Shown piece after piece: positions 10,135 to 23,438 of a stretch of DNA of 64,000 nt (the stretch's first letter is position 1; each line of letters starts with the position of its first letter). This DNA is from Platanthera guangdongensis. Its lineage: Eukaryota; Streptophyta; Magnoliopsida; Asparagales; Orchidaceae. The stretch covers positions 155,643,846 to 155,707,845 of the forward strand of contig CM077147.1 of assembly GCA_039583875.1 (NCBI GenBank), in the 5' to 3' direction. The position numbers were made by a program, and so were the translations under genes. Under the pieces are notes generated by a model. The model was not told where the DNA came from and made no database searches. It was given only the letters and a program-made list of their open reading frames with translations.

Positions 10135-11472
10135 TGTAACGACCCGAAAATCAAAAAAGCGATGGGAGGCGTTTTGAGGCAAGTTTGGAATTTGGCAGGG
10201 GAACACGGCTTGAGACACGGGTGTGTACCAGGGAGTGTCGTGCTCGGGTCGACTATCTGGCCGAGAGGTCGACGAATTTTGGAGTCGACGATCATCGAGC
10301 AGCGAACACGGCCTGAGACACGGGCGTGTCCCAGGCCGTGGCTTTCTCAGGTGGTTGGCCGAGTTGAGTTGGGTGCAAAACACAGCCTGGAGCCCAGGCG
10401 TGTTCGAGTATGACACGAGCATGTCAAATAGGATACGGGCGTGTCCAAGACCCGTGCGCTTCTCGGGTTGGTGTTGGTCCTGTGTCGATGGAGGAACACG
10501 CCCGGGAACACGGGCGTGTACTAGATGACACGAGTGTGTCAGGGCAAACACAGGCGTGTCGGGTGCCCATGTGCTTTTCGGGATGTGTCAGTTTCTACGG
10601 CGAATGGGGAACACGGCCTTGGACACTGGCGTGTCACAGGCCGTGTTCGGCCCAGAGTTTTGCATTTCAGCTCCGGATCGTGGCCGTCCATTTCCTTATT
10701 TTGGGATCCGATAGATGAGGGTCTTCGGTGGTCTATGTCTTAAATTGACGTGACCCATGTCGGGAAGACAAAAATGCTCGCAAGATTGGCCGTCCTAGTG
10801 ACGGTGGTGAGACCGAGACGTCTATGACTTAAATTGACGTGACGTTGACCTGTTCACTGAGAATGTGCCCTGAGAGCACGAGGTGTGTGGTCGTGCATGC
10901 ACGCGCCTGTGATGAAGTGTTTATCTATACTGCTTGGTTATGCTAACAAAATGCAGGGAAAGGAGCATCGCCGCCCCGAGTTTGGGGGCGAGATCGCTAT
11001 AATTTGGTCAGCATTGCTGATCGTTGCTTTTATTTGTCACTGTGCGGTGGATTGTTGCTTGCAGGTGCTGCAGAGCCGAGCGATAAATAGCGGGCCAAAG
11101 CCCAAGTTGTGAAGCCAGCCCTCGAAGGCCTAATTTGAGTGTTTACTTGTTTTATTCATGTGTGACCGGCCTGTGTGCCGAGGTTTGGAAGACACATTTT
11201 ATTTGAGTAAACAATTGTAAGGCCTTAAGGCCATTGTACTTGTGTATTGTACTTCATTCCTATTGGGTTTTGTAATGGACATTCATGCTTGTGACTGAGT
11301 TCTTTAATTTGCAACTTTTAATAATTGCTCCCGCTAGAATGACTCTGTGTAGGACGTTGATATTAGTTGGATGGTATTCCATTGAGTAACCACCCAGTCT
11401 GTCTGTTGTATATGACGTCGCGCCCCGGCTGGACCTACTGCTATATGCTATGCGACGGATAGGTGTGTTACA
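10135..11472 (+). repeat. 3' LTR of Ty3-A (1,338 bp)
   Basis: It starts TGTAACGACCCG and ends GTGTTACA. U3 (about 10200-10650) is packed with CACGGGCGTGT-type palindromic motifs. The remainder matches the LTRs of the reverse copies in short blocks. Long apparent reading frames here are artefacts of the repeat. Confidence 0.9.
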
Positions 11473-11905
11473 CGCCCATCCTCCTCGAGTGACACTGATG
11501 CCCCCAAGGGTTGGAAACTTTAGAGTTAGGTGCGCAATTGAGGCAATGGCTCGAAAAGCTGCCTGAGAGGGTCTCCCGAGGATCGCGTTTTAGGGTGAGA
11601 CGAAGTCCGTGACCGTGAATTGGAGAAGCCCACATGACTTACAGGGAGGCATGCCGAGGTTGACTGGGAGTGCTATCATCCCTCGGGCTAGGATAAGAGG
11701 CCGCCGAGGCGGCTGGGGATGCCAGGTGAAGGGATTAGACTCTTGCTCCCCAGACCCATCTTCTGCAGTGCTTGGAAGAGCATGATATTGTGAGACCTCC
11801 CTCCGTCGACTAAGTCTCTTTCTACCTAAAAGCTTGGGTCTCTAATGTCAGCTGTGATAACCAAGGGATCTTGATGAGGGGATTGTATCCCTTCTAGGTC
11901 TCCTT
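11473..11905 (-). pseudogene. Tat/Ogre-lineage protease region, antisense relic
   Basis: On the minus strand the sequence encodes recognisable Tat-lineage blocks: DPLVITADI, then LVDGG (protease active-site region; Asp-Gly-Gly, with Ser changed to Arg downstream), then NAILGRP-like and KFPTLGG-like segments of the PR-RT linker. Stops and a frameshift interrupt it. It continues upstream at 23439 after copia B. This is the oldest visible layer on the left side of the window. Confidence 0.75.
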
Positions 11906-13369
11906 TGTTAGATTGTGTGGCCAACCTTAGAGGGGGAGGGTGGTGAATAAGTTTTTCATGTGAAATTAAAAATCAAAAACAGTTACCACTAGATTATTAT
12001 TAAAACAAAAAACTAGTAATGATTTTATTCCGAGAATTTTAAAGAGTACAATTACAAAAGTTGGATCTCCATGATGCCGGAGATCAGAGGCAATAAAACT
12101 CAAATGTCTTTTGGTTTTCTATACCGACCCACAACCCGAACCGGTTGGCTCTCTCTCTTTCCCTCCAAGAAAGGTCTTCGAGCCGGCTCTTCACCTTCAC
12201 ACCTAGAAGGGTTTTATAGCCCCACTAGATCTACCTGATCTAGACGTCCCCTCCAAGGATGATTTCTACAGAGTCCTTACCGGAATCCGACGACCATCAC
12301 CGGTCGATTTTTCACACCCACAAAAGATAGAAACTAGAAAAAAAATAATGAAGAAAAAGTTTAAAAGATATGAAAATAGTTCTCCCTCAAATGGAATCAA
12401 CCGTCGAGCGATGCGTGAATGATGTGTTGGACGGCAAGTGTACCGGTCGCACAAGTAATATAAAATGGGTGAATTTCCCCAAGTATCGATCTCTTCAAGG
12501 AACACAGTAAGGTTGAGTTAATTTCGAGGAGGATTTGAGATCGAAGTCCTTAGGTCGGAGTTAACTAAGGGGGATTTTGATGGTTGCAGAAACAGAAAAT
12601 AAAATACTAAGAACTACTCCTATGCAACGCCACTATGCGAAGCTTCGCCAGGCGGGATGGAAGACTACACGGGCCGTTATGCACCGAATTGCTAGACGGA
12701 TGGACGAGTAGGCTTGCGGATGAGGTGTTTAGAACGACGGAATGAGGGTCGAGAGCACCTCTTCGCTACGCATGCCACTAGCAATTGCTAGTGCGGCAAA
12801 ACTGGATGTGACGGCGGATGGAAATAAAGGCGCACCTAGAGCAAATAATGAAAATACAAAATCACATGGACATGATTGTATACAAACGTTTTACAAACTA
12901 AACATACTTCATCATATACAATAGATTAAGCTACACTATCAACAACAAGAGAAGAAAAGTGTGCGAAATCGACCGAATCCGAATTCTTGTTGAGGATTCA
13001 CGGAAGGAATCGCCGGGTTGTCAATCCGCATCCTAGCTCGGTCCTTAACTGCGTCCGGGGTAAAGGAGGCTGTCACTCACTCCCAATGGACCCATCTTCT
13101 TCGTGTCACGATCCAGTGGAGGATGGCACAAACTTCTCCTAACTTGATGGAGAAAGTTATATCAAACTCTCCTTGAAGCTCAAGGATGAAGGAGGAGGCC
13201 GAGAGGAAGCTCGAGCTTGAATATTGCGTTGAAAGCTTGCCCGGAGCACCCCCCTAAGGCGGAAGATGAAGGGAAATGGCGGAACCCTTCCTTGGAGGCG
13301 GAAAACGGCGGAGAAGAAAGTCCCTACTCATTGGAAGAAAATTTGCGCTTTAAATAGAAGCAGGCAGAA

Positions 13370-13800
13370 AAATAGGCACGTACGGTTTGGCGCACGACAG
13401 TGCGCTAACCGTGCGTTATTAACTTTCTGGCCAAGCTTGCGGAAGAAGAAGCATTGACCCGTGCGTTTTACTTCGTGCACGGGCGATTCCGCCCGTGCGT
13501 GAAGGAAATCGCATGAGTAGCGACAGAAAGCAGGAAAACACGAAAATACGGTGGAACCGTGCCTGTTACTCGCGCTCGGGCGCTGCCTCCAGTGCGTGAA
13601 CACAATGCACGATTAGCTACAGAAAGGAACAAACAAGAAGCTATAGGAAAACCGTGCGTTTCCTTCACGCACGGTTTCGAAGAAACCGTGCGTCAACCTT
13701 GCGTTAAGAAATTCGCCGAGCTCAGTTCGACGTTTCTCCTGCACAAATAAAACGCACGATCAAAAAGAACCGTGTGCCAAGAAAACGCATGACCGTGCGT
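13370..13800. promoter_or_regulatory. CCGTGCG/CGCACGG palindrome cluster
   Basis: Perfect inverted repeats occur at 13477-13498 (GCACGGGCG and CGCCCGTGC, 4-nt spacer) and 13649-13677 (AAACCGTGCGT and ACGCACGGTTT, 7-nt spacer), with further single copies. It parallels the U3 clusters of the other LTR families here. Confidence 0.45.
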
Positions 13801-14069
13801 TTTACTCAAACCTGCATTCAGCCTTGGGGAAAACGCATCACCTGCATACAAACAAATAAATACAAAGAGAACCCTCCAACGTCACAGAAATGCAACGAGA
13901 AAAAAGCCAGAAAGGACCATGGGGAGCACCATGTGCTTACCCCCCAAAACAGAATGTGCAATTGCACACCACAAGGGCCAAAACAATGCACTTAGCGTGA
14001 AAAACTATATAAATGAAATATCAACGATAACATACTAAAAGTGAAGTGCAAGTGCGTGAAAACTTGCCC

Positions 14070-14108
14070 AGATGAGTCCGAAAAACCCTATATAAATCGG
14101 ACTCATCT
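14070..14108. repeat. 11-bp inverted repeat enclosing a TATA-like box
   Basis: AGATGAGTCCG (14070-14080) and CGGACTCATCT (14098-14108) are perfect complements around a 17-nt loop containing TATATAAA. It forms the exact right end of the unknown insertion. Confidence 0.7.
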
Positions 14109-14339
14109 GTGACCGGTTCTTTTGATCTTCGTTCCGTAGCAACCGATCAACTCCTCAAGATAGTTGAAGTCCTTTGCTCGTAGGAGATTCTCATACGCGA
14201 ATGGGAGGGAGGCGACTTTCTCTTCCTTCAGCGAAGATGGTGATACCTTGCACAGAGGTGGCACACAAACCTTAGGATTCAGAATAGATGTCTCCTTGGG
14301 TCAAGAGAAAAAAATGAAGCTTTATGTATGCTTTTCGAA

Positions 14340-14780
14340 AATAGGCTACCGTCGGCGATAGTACAAGCACCCGGCGGTAGGTTGACGTGCTCGATGCTGA
14401 CAGTTGTCCTGTAGATTTGGAAAAAAATAATCCCGCGATATTTTTCCTTTACTTCATGCTACCGCGATACGTTACCAAGCTAGCGCCTGGAGGTAGCGGC
14501 GGCGCTTCGAGGTTTCCTTCTAGGACTATCGCCCAGCAGTTTGTACTAGCGCGGGAGGTACATTTAACGCGACGCGGTATGAGACCGAGCACTAAGTCGA
14601 ATAAATTCCAAGCTACCGCGCGGCGGTAGTAGCTAGCACTTGACGGTAGAGCCATCTCGAAGCGCGTCGATTCTTCAGAACTACCACACGTTGTATTGGT
14701 ATCGCTCTGCGGTAGGTGACAGAGAGCTCCCGCAAATAATTCTTTTGAGCTAGCACCAGCAGTAGAGCTAGCGACCGACG
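14340..14780. promoter_or_regulatory. CTACCGC/GCGGTAG palindrome cluster in the copia B 3' LTR (U3)
   Basis: Repeated CTACCG and GCGGTAG units occur, with a perfect example at 14613-14629 (CTACCGC, GCG, GCGGTAG). The matching region of the 5' LTR is 22925-23330. Confidence 0.45.
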
Positions 14781-14913
14781 GTAGCCCTCACACATTAATT
14801 CTCATGTCTTGCACCTGTACACCTACACACTATACCCAGAACAAGTATTGATCAAATACAACTCGGAATTGGATATTGTCAAACTAAGGAGATGCGGACC
14901 CAAAGTTCCAACA

Positions 14914-14926
14914 TTTTCCCCCTTTT
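14914..14926 (-). other. Polypurine tract of copia B
   Basis: On the minus strand AAAAGGGGGAAAA lies directly before the LTR start TGTTGGAAC. Confidence 0.85.
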
Positions 14927-14930
14927 GATA

Positions 14931-17100
<2,170 letters not shown>

Positions 17101-17104
17101 ATTC

Positions 17105-17540
17105 CGCTACTGCTGATAGTACTTCTACCGCGGCGCGATAACTTGATTTATTAGGTCTGTCCGTGGGGTTCGACCCTCACATTTCTTCTTCCACTCTCTC
17201 TCTTCCAGGTCTTGTTCTTTCACTGGCACTACCCTAGATCTAGGTAGATCTTGCTTATTTTCCCTCCAATATCCTTATATGTTCATGTTAGATTGGGTTT
17301 ACAGTGATTTTGAGGTTTTTGCATGATCTACATAGGTTAACTTAGGTTTCTTCATTTCAATCCGTGGATCTTGGTTTTGTTTTTTTTATGTATGTATAGA
17401 GCTTATATGTCACTCCCCCACGTGTTTATGTAAGAAATTTGAACTAAATGGCATTTTGGTGGTTATCCGGAGGCAGGGGACGAAATGCCGTCTGTCGACC
17501 TACTGCGTGGCGCTAGCAAAGTTACCGCTCGGCGGTAACT
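17105..17540. promoter_or_regulatory. Leader of the antisense ORF with copia B U3-type palindromes
   Basis: A perfect 8-bp inverted repeat lies at 17521-17539 (GTTACCGC, TCG, GCGGTAAC), and CTACCGCGGCGCG is near 17125. Between them is a CT-rich, then T-rich stretch with a CTTCCAG|GT junction near 17206 typical of a plant 5' leader. The motif is the one clustered in the U3 of this element's LTRs. A promoter role is inferred. Confidence 0.4.
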
Positions 17541-17700
17541 CGCAGAAACTATTTTCTCTCTTCTAATTCCAGTTTTTTTCTTTGATTTCAGGTTCATGTC
17601 TTCATCTTGCTCCCAGCCACACTGTAGAAGTTTCACCAAATGCGCCCACACACTGTAACCCACCTTCCCAGCCATTGATAATGCCATAGTGAGCGTGACT

Positions 17701-18573
17701 ATGGTGGTCGACATAGATTCTCGCTATGGCCATATTCGTGAGTACCTAGATAGCGTTGGAGTACACCCACTGCTTGACTCCTTCTCTTCTGTCCTTGTAC
17801 GTGAGTCATATAACAACCTCCGTGATCCGGCACATATAATAATCGGTGGAGGAGTTCAGTCATGCATTGGGTCTGAGGTACTGTCCATCCTCCACAGGGA
17901 TCTGGAGTTAGCATACAACATCCAATCTGAGCAGCAACGTCTGGACATCGTAGAGTCCTTTCGGACCTGCCAAGACCGGGCACTCATGAACGAGATCTTG
18001 TATGGTGTGGAGAACTGCCGCACTCTCATTAGTACGATGGACTCACTTAACCCGGACGCCCGCATCATCCAGGGTATTCTCAGTCACATAGTCATGTTCA
18101 AGTCTGGAGATACCCAAAAGATTATGACACAGCTCACCATGGTGATGTACTATATTATGACCAGTATGGCCTTCCATGTCACAGATTTGATACTATCGAT
18201 GATACGGTACATGTACCGATTGAAGAGTCCTGAACATCAGAGGCTAAACACCTTGTCGTTGGGTGGGGTTATCCAGAGTGTTTTGAGGCACAAGTATCCC
18301 AACATCGATTGGTCACAGTATCCTACAGATAGTGTCCCATCGGTTTATAAAGTTGAGGTACTCCCTTCCACATCAGGAATGCGTGCACCACCAGTACAGC
18401 CACCACTCCACCGTGGAGGATCCATTTGGGAGACCAGTCAGGACATCTACGGGATGGTGGAGGTGAAGGGGCGAGAGATAAGGCAGACATCTAAGGAGGT
18501 GAAGGGGGCAAAGAAGATGCTGAAGAAGATCATGAGAAAACTCAGCATTTCATCGACTTATTCAGAGGAGTAG
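17701..18573 (+). CDS. Uncharacterised 290-aa ORF, antisense to copia B
   Basis: Open from the ATG at 17701 to TAG at 18571-18573; GTG codons at 17689 and 17695 extend the frame slightly. It runs opposite to its host element. Predominantly helical-looking, with a hydrophobic segment near residues 140-170 (MVMYYIMTSMAFHVTDLIL) and a Lys-rich, probably coiled C-terminus (VKGAKKMLKKIMRKLS). The block KSGDTQKIMTQLTMVMYYI lines up with HSAHDTISRYQLCLMGAI in the copia A accessory ORF, and a following Gly-Gly/Leu segment also fits, which suggests the same plant accessory-ORF family. Known additional ORFs in Tat-lineage elements may be antisense; I do not know a copia precedent. No function can be given. 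Confidence 0.6.
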   Translation: MVVDIDSRYGHIREYLDSVGVHPLLDSFSSVLVRESYNNLRDPAHIIIGGGVQSCIGSEVLSILHRDLELAYNIQSEQQRLDIVESFRTCQDRALMNEILYGVENCRTLISTMDSLNPDARIIQGILSHIVMFKSGDTQKIMTQLTMVMYYIMTSMAFHVTDLILSMIRYMYRLKSPEHQRLNTLSLGGVIQSVLRHKYPNIDWSQYPTDSVPSVYKVEVLPSTSGMRAPPVQPPLHRGGSIWETSQDIYGMVEVKGREIRQTSKEVKGAKKMLKKIMRKLSISSTYSEE

Positions 18574-18999
18574 TTCTTCAGATGGGTAGTTTGATATTTC
18601 GTCGTTTATTGTCGCACCAACCCCCTTTTTATATTCATGATGTTGTAATAATACAGAGAGAACATTATGCATTCTGGCCTACTTTCCCCAGTAGTTCTAC
18701 TGTTGGTATGATTTATCACTTTATTATAATGTAGATATAGGTCGTTTATTGACAGAGTTTTTTTCTTAGGAGCGATAGAGTTTAGATGATATGAGAATAT
18801 CAGTCACTTGCGAGGATATGACTTATTTTCAAATTCATTTCGTTTTATCGATAAACATAGTATGAAGAAGTCATGTCTCAATATATATATATATATGGTT
18901 ACCATGGCAAGTTGGCTTAAGGATAAAACAAAAACAAGGCAAAAGAAAACACTATACAAAAAACATTAAGCGCAACGTGAAGTAGACGATTGAGTGATT
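18574..18999. other. Short non-coding stretch between antisense ORF and gag
   Basis: AT-rich, with no coding signal. A short (TA)n run lies at 18882-18895. The converging 3' ends of gag (minus) and the antisense ORF (plus) meet here. Confidence 0.5.
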
Positions 19000-20345
19000 G
19001 TGTTATGATTAGCCTCTACTTCACGCAATAGAATGATCCTAATGGAGAAAGATTAGGTATCCAAAAGGAGCCAGGTGTGACAGTTCCTTTAGGTACCCAA
19101 ATATATCGCGATAGTCTGTGGGAGTGACAATGATGAGTGTGCCCTTTCGTGTAGAATAGGTGCGTCATTTCTAATGATGGGCTTCCATTCATACATGGAT
19201 TTGGCGCTGTTTTTACATTGTAAATTTCACTTATGATTTCTAAGAGTCTTTTGATGATGATCATTACTTGGACAACATTATGTTGAAAATTTGGATATAT
19301 TGAAATTGTTTCCCAAGTTAAAATCATGTTGCATGACATTGGGACTCACAGTGTAGTGTTTGTTTGAAGGAAATTTACGTTCATTTGATCTTATATTTGG
19401 AGTTATTCGATTTTTCCAATGAGAGTGATTCTTAGGTTTTGGAGTTTCTTTCACATTTACTTGGATTCTTCTTCTCCCTTTATTTGACTCAGTTAATTTA
19501 TGGCAATTTGTGTTCAACATACTCTCGGGTCTTGCTTAAAATCTTGGGTTGTATTTTGCGAGTTTTTATAATAATTTTCTTAAGTATGTTGATCTTATTC
19601 TCTAAGAGATTATTCTTATTTTTCAACTTATGTCTAGCCTCTCTATATTGTATTGTGCTTGTCTTGAGAATGGAAGCAATTGATTCAACATGAGTCTCAT
19701 ACTTGCTTCTGTACTCATCAAAAGTCTCATTTATCTCATTAATAACTATTTTATATTTATTGCACTTAGCACAATACTTTCTTAATAACGAGTTTTCTAA
19801 ACATAATTATTTATTTCGCTCTTTAGCTACACTTAGCTCCTCTTCAAGTTCCTTACACTTCTCTTCTAATTCATTATGATCAAAGCAAGACATAGAATTG
19901 TTGGCTAAGGATCCCCTTGATGAACTATTAACATTATTTACAGACTCTACACAACGTTGTGTTTTTAACATTTTGTTTTCTAAACGTAGCCTTGAGATAA
20001 CCTCCTTCAACTTATAAATTCTACGTCTAGCAGTTTCTAATGAAGAAAACTTAGTAATAGATGTTGTAGCAGGTGAAGAGCTCATACTTACATTGCTCTC
20101 GGATGGACTACAACTTGAGCCTGAAGTTTCTGTGATGTTTCTGGTTAGCATTGATGTAGTTGTTGCGTGCTCATCTGAGCATGGGCATGTATCCTCGAGC
20201 TCTTCTTCACTGGTTGTACTCGCCTCTTCCCATAGTCATTCTTCACTTGGATCTATGATAAATTATTCTGATTCATTGCCTGCGGAAGGTGCATCATAGG
20301 TGAGCTCAAGATATTGCTCTATCTCGTATGCAGTAGGAAAAATAT
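19000..20345 (-). pseudogene. gag of copia B, C-terminal part
   Basis: The minus strand encodes a Glu/Lys-rich coiled-coil segment (ELEEKCKELEEELSVAKE near 19815-19870), a Ser-rich spacer, and near 19016-19180 a KGHTHHCHSHR/RYIWVPKG region of the kind that precedes protease in copia Gag-Pol. The first part of the domain (TAYEIEQYLELTYDAP) lies at about 20287-20335, next to the solo LTR. Several stops break it. No protease, integrase or RT follows. Confidence 0.65.
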
Positions 20346-21991
20346 TGAAAGATAGGGGTTAGATCTGATTTACTCTAGAGGAGGGGGGGGGGAGTAGAGT
20401 AATTAAAACTTTTTGACTATTTTAAATATTATCAGAGTATATTAGTAATACAAGTAGTAGTAATAGAAAGAAAAGATAATCTAAGCTAATCTACCATAAC
20501 ACAGCTAGCCTATCACAGCCATAACAAGAACAACACAGAAAATGAACAGCCAGACGACACAAGAATTTTATAGTGGTTCCCCAACCTGGGTACATCCACT
20601 CTTCTACCACCCTGGTAGGAATCCACTAGCAGGTTTTTGATCAGGTGACTGCCACCACAAGATCTATTTCCAGGGAGATCTCACAACCCTTTGGGCTTTT
20701 GATCAGGTGCCCAAAAACCAAGCATAAACTTTTGAAGGGAGTTAATAAACCCTTTTACAAGTGGGGGGATAGAGATTTGATGGTGTCTTCTCTTTCTCTA
20801 ATCAACAGAGAAAACTAGTGGATTTGTTGTTATCAAGAGCTCCTTTCAAAGTCACTTGGAGCCTTGCTCAGGGTGTAGGTCTTCAGCCTTGACTTGAAGT
20901 ATTCCAGGAACTTCTGTCTGATTCAGAGTTTGTTGTCCTTGAAAGCTCCTGGGGTTGAAGTTGAAGAAGACTCTTAATTTGTGATTGTTGTTGTTGTTCT
21001 TCTTCTTCAGTAAGATCAAGGAGAAAACAAGTTATTTTCTTCCACAGAGAATTTCTGAATGTCTTTTTTGTGTATTACTACTTCTCTATCTATCTCTATG
21101 CTCTACTGTCTTTTTTTCTGAAAGAGAAAATATCTTTTTTTATATTATGTAGTTGAATTCTCCTTTGAAATTTAAATCTCAAGCATTGAATGCTGATTGT
21201 TTGGAGATGAAAATCGGCTTGAGAATATTTGCTTTAATGAGTTTCCCAAATGTACCAATATATTAAGCAAGTAATTAACCTGATGAAGACCATAATTAAT
21301 GCTGCCAATAACGGCTATATTCAGAGAATATGAGAATTAATTACTCAGGAAATTACTGCTAAATAATATATGGAATAAGGACAAAAATGAGGAAAAACTC
21401 TAAGTCAGGCTTGGACAGAATTCGTCGACCTCTGAACAGATTTCGTCGACTGGAGATCCACATTCGTCGAGCTGAGAAAACCTGTTCGTCGACCTGAGAA
21501 AACTTGTTCGTCGACTGAGAAAACCTGTTCGTCGACCTGAGAAAACCTGTCTGTCGATCTGACCTCAGCAAAGTGCATTCTAGAGATAACTTGCCTAATA
21601 TGTGCTCCAAGTTCGTCGAGCTGATAATCTATTTTCGTCGAGCTGAGTTTAGTGAAAGGAATCTGGAAAGAATGTGTTGAAGGCTGAACTTCAAAATTCA
21701 TCGACCTGAGCTCGAATATCGTCGAGCTCAACTCAGATAATTAACTCTGAGTTTGTCGAGTGGAGCACGACTATCGTCGAGCTGAGTTCGACGAACGTCA
21801 AACTTAAATTCTGAACTTTGATTTCTTTTAAGTCTTGAGTCTCCTAAAGTCCTCTGCTGGTTGGTCCATCAAGGTTGAAACTAATGACTTAGCCTAAACT
21901 CTAGGACTCAAAACACATGACCATGACTATACATTGTGGGTCAGACATCTTAATTAATGAACCTATCCCAAATCTAACTAGGGATCCAACA
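20346..21991 (-). mobile_element. Solo LTR of the copia A family
   Basis: Reverse complement matches the LTR at 3582-5107: starts TGTTGGATCCC, ends TTTCA, with TCGTCGA units through U3 (about 21420-21800) and a shared block at 20575-20640. Flanked by AATAT (20341-20345) and AACAT (21992-21996), a TSD with one mismatch. No internal sequence remains, so it arose by LTR-LTR recombination. It splits the copia B gag. Confidence 0.85.
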
Positions 21992-22290
21992 AACATGAAT
22001 AAGCTTTAAGATATTTTTGTTAAGTGTGCAGAATAGACTATTCATGGATTTGGCATTTAGGTGACACTTATTTCTATTTATTTTACTAGGTGGTTTGATT
22101 GTAGTCATATTCCAGCCTTCTGTACCGAGTGAAATTAGAAATCATCTCATTAAGGATTTCCACCCGATACAGTTCTCACCCGTGAATAATGGTGGAGCTA
22201 ATGAGTGTGCGGTGTATAGTTTTTCATTCCCGCTGGTATATTCACGATCGAGGTTGGACATTATTCTAGGTTTTTAAACCTATTTGGAAT
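21992..22290 (-). pseudogene. gag of copia B, N-terminal part
   Basis: On the minus strand between the primer site and the solo LTR, short blocks (ENCIGWKS; NAKSMNSLFCTLNKN) fit the N-terminal Gag domain of copia elements. It joins the part beginning at 20340 across the solo LTR. Stops are present. Confidence 0.6.
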
Positions 22291-22296
22291 AAACCT

Positions 22297-22309
22297 GGCT
22301 CTGATACCA
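22297..22309 (-). other. Primer-binding site of copia B (tRNA-iMet)
   Basis: The minus strand reads TGGTATCAGAGCC, a full 13-nt canonical site, 2 nt from the LTR end. Confidence 0.9.
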
Positions 22310-22311
22310 CT

Positions 22312-23438
22312 TGTTGGATCATGTGGCCAACCTTAGAGGGGGGGGGGGGGTGAATAAGGTTTTTGTGTGAAATTAAAAATCAAAATAGTTACCACTAGAT
22401 TATTATTAAAATGAAAAACTAATAATGATTTTATTCAGAGAATCTCAAAGAGTACAATTACAGAAGTTAGATCTCCATGACGCCAGAGATCGGAGGCGAT
22501 CAAACTCAAATGAATTTTGGTTTTTCTATACTGACCCACAACCCGGACTGGTTGGCTCTCTACCCTTTCCCTCCAAAAAAGGTGTTCGAGCCGGCTCTTC
22601 ACCTTCATACCCGGAAGGGTCTTAGAGCCCCACTAGATCTCCCCGATCTAGACGTCCCCTCCAAGGATGATTTCTACAGACTCCTTGGAATCTGACGACC
22701 TTCACCAGTCGATTTTCCACACCCACACAAGATAAAAACTAGGAAAAAATAATGAAGAAAAAAGTTTAAAAGATATGAAAATATTTCTCCCTCAAATTGA
22801 ATTCTCCATCGAGCGATGCGTGACCGATGCTTTTAATCTTCGTTCCATAGCAACTAATCAACTCCCAATGATCGTTGAAGTCCTTTACTTGTCAGAGATT
22901 CTCGTACACAAATGGGAGGTAGTACTAGCACCCGATGGTAGGTCGACATGCGCGATGCTGACAACTATCCTATAGATTAGGGAAAAATATAATTCTGCGA
23001 TATTCCTTTTCCTCATGCTACCGCGGCGCGTTACAAAGCTAGTGTCTGGTGGTAGTGGCGGTGCTTCGAGTTTTCATTCCAGGACTATCGCCCAACAGTA
23101 TGTACTAGCACGGGTGGTACAGCTAATGAGGCATGATATGAGACTGAGCTCTAAGTCGCTAAGCTACCGCGTGGCGGTGGTAGCTAGCGCTCGGCGGTAG
23201 AGCCATCTTAACGCATGTCGAATCTTCATAGCTACCGCCCGCGGTATTGGTACTGCTCCGTGGTAGGTGATAGAGAGCTCTCACAAATAATTCTATCGAG
23301 CTTGCGCTCGGCGGTAGCCCTCACACATTGCTTCTCGTGTCCTGCACCTGCACACTATACCCAGAACAAGTATTGATCAAATACAACTCAGAATTTGAAA
23401 TTGTCAAAACAAGGAAATGCGAACCCAAAGTTCCAACA
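22312..23438 (-). repeat. 5' LTR of copia B (1,127 bp)
   Basis: Ends TGTTGGATC and TTCCAACA. It matches the flanking parts of the interrupted left LTR. The U3 palindrome units (GCGGTAG/CTACCGC) lie at 22925-23330. Confidence 0.85.

Larger units (their letters stand above)
5108..11472 (+). mobile_element. Ty3-A: decayed Tekay/Del-like chromodomain retrotransposon
   Basis: Order: truncated 5' LTR, primer site, gag, PR-RT-RNaseH-INT, chromodomain, polypurine tract, 3' LTR. The domain order and C-terminal chromodomain place it among chromoviruses. It shares primer site, leader and coding sequence with the two reverse copies at 30820-49321. The 5' LTR is cut by copia A. Many stops and at least one frameshift (near 9505) show it is dead and older than its relatives here. 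Its 3' flank (CGCCC, 11473-11477) lies in a Tat protease relic. Confidence 0.9.
12420..14108. mobile_element. Unknown insertion in the copia B LTR, probably a solo LTR
   Basis: The copia B LTR is colinear up to GTGAA (12415-12419) and resumes at GTGAC (14109-14113), a near-perfect 5-bp TSD. The insert begins TGATG and ends CATCT, close to the TG...CA rule. It contains a GGCAAGTGTACC...CGCACAAGTAATATAAA block near its start, a CCGTGCG/CGCACGG palindrome cluster, and a TATATAAA inside a terminal hairpin. No protein homology was seen. It may equally be a small non-autonomous element. Confidence 0.6.
11906..14913 (-). repeat. 3' LTR of copia B, interrupted
   Basis: It matches the 5' LTR at 22312-23438 in blocks (11906-12418 and 14113-14913). 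Removing the insertion at 12420-14108 leaves about 1.3 kb. The 5' LTR lacks roughly 140 bp present here at about 14205-14350. Confidence 0.85.

Noticed and set aside
14065..14112. Possible hammerhead ribozyme (GATGAGTCCG with nearby GAAA)
   Set aside because: The core order is wrong: there is no short stem II followed by GAAA and no cleavage triplet at the right place. The sequence is a simple long inverted repeat around a TATA-like loop.
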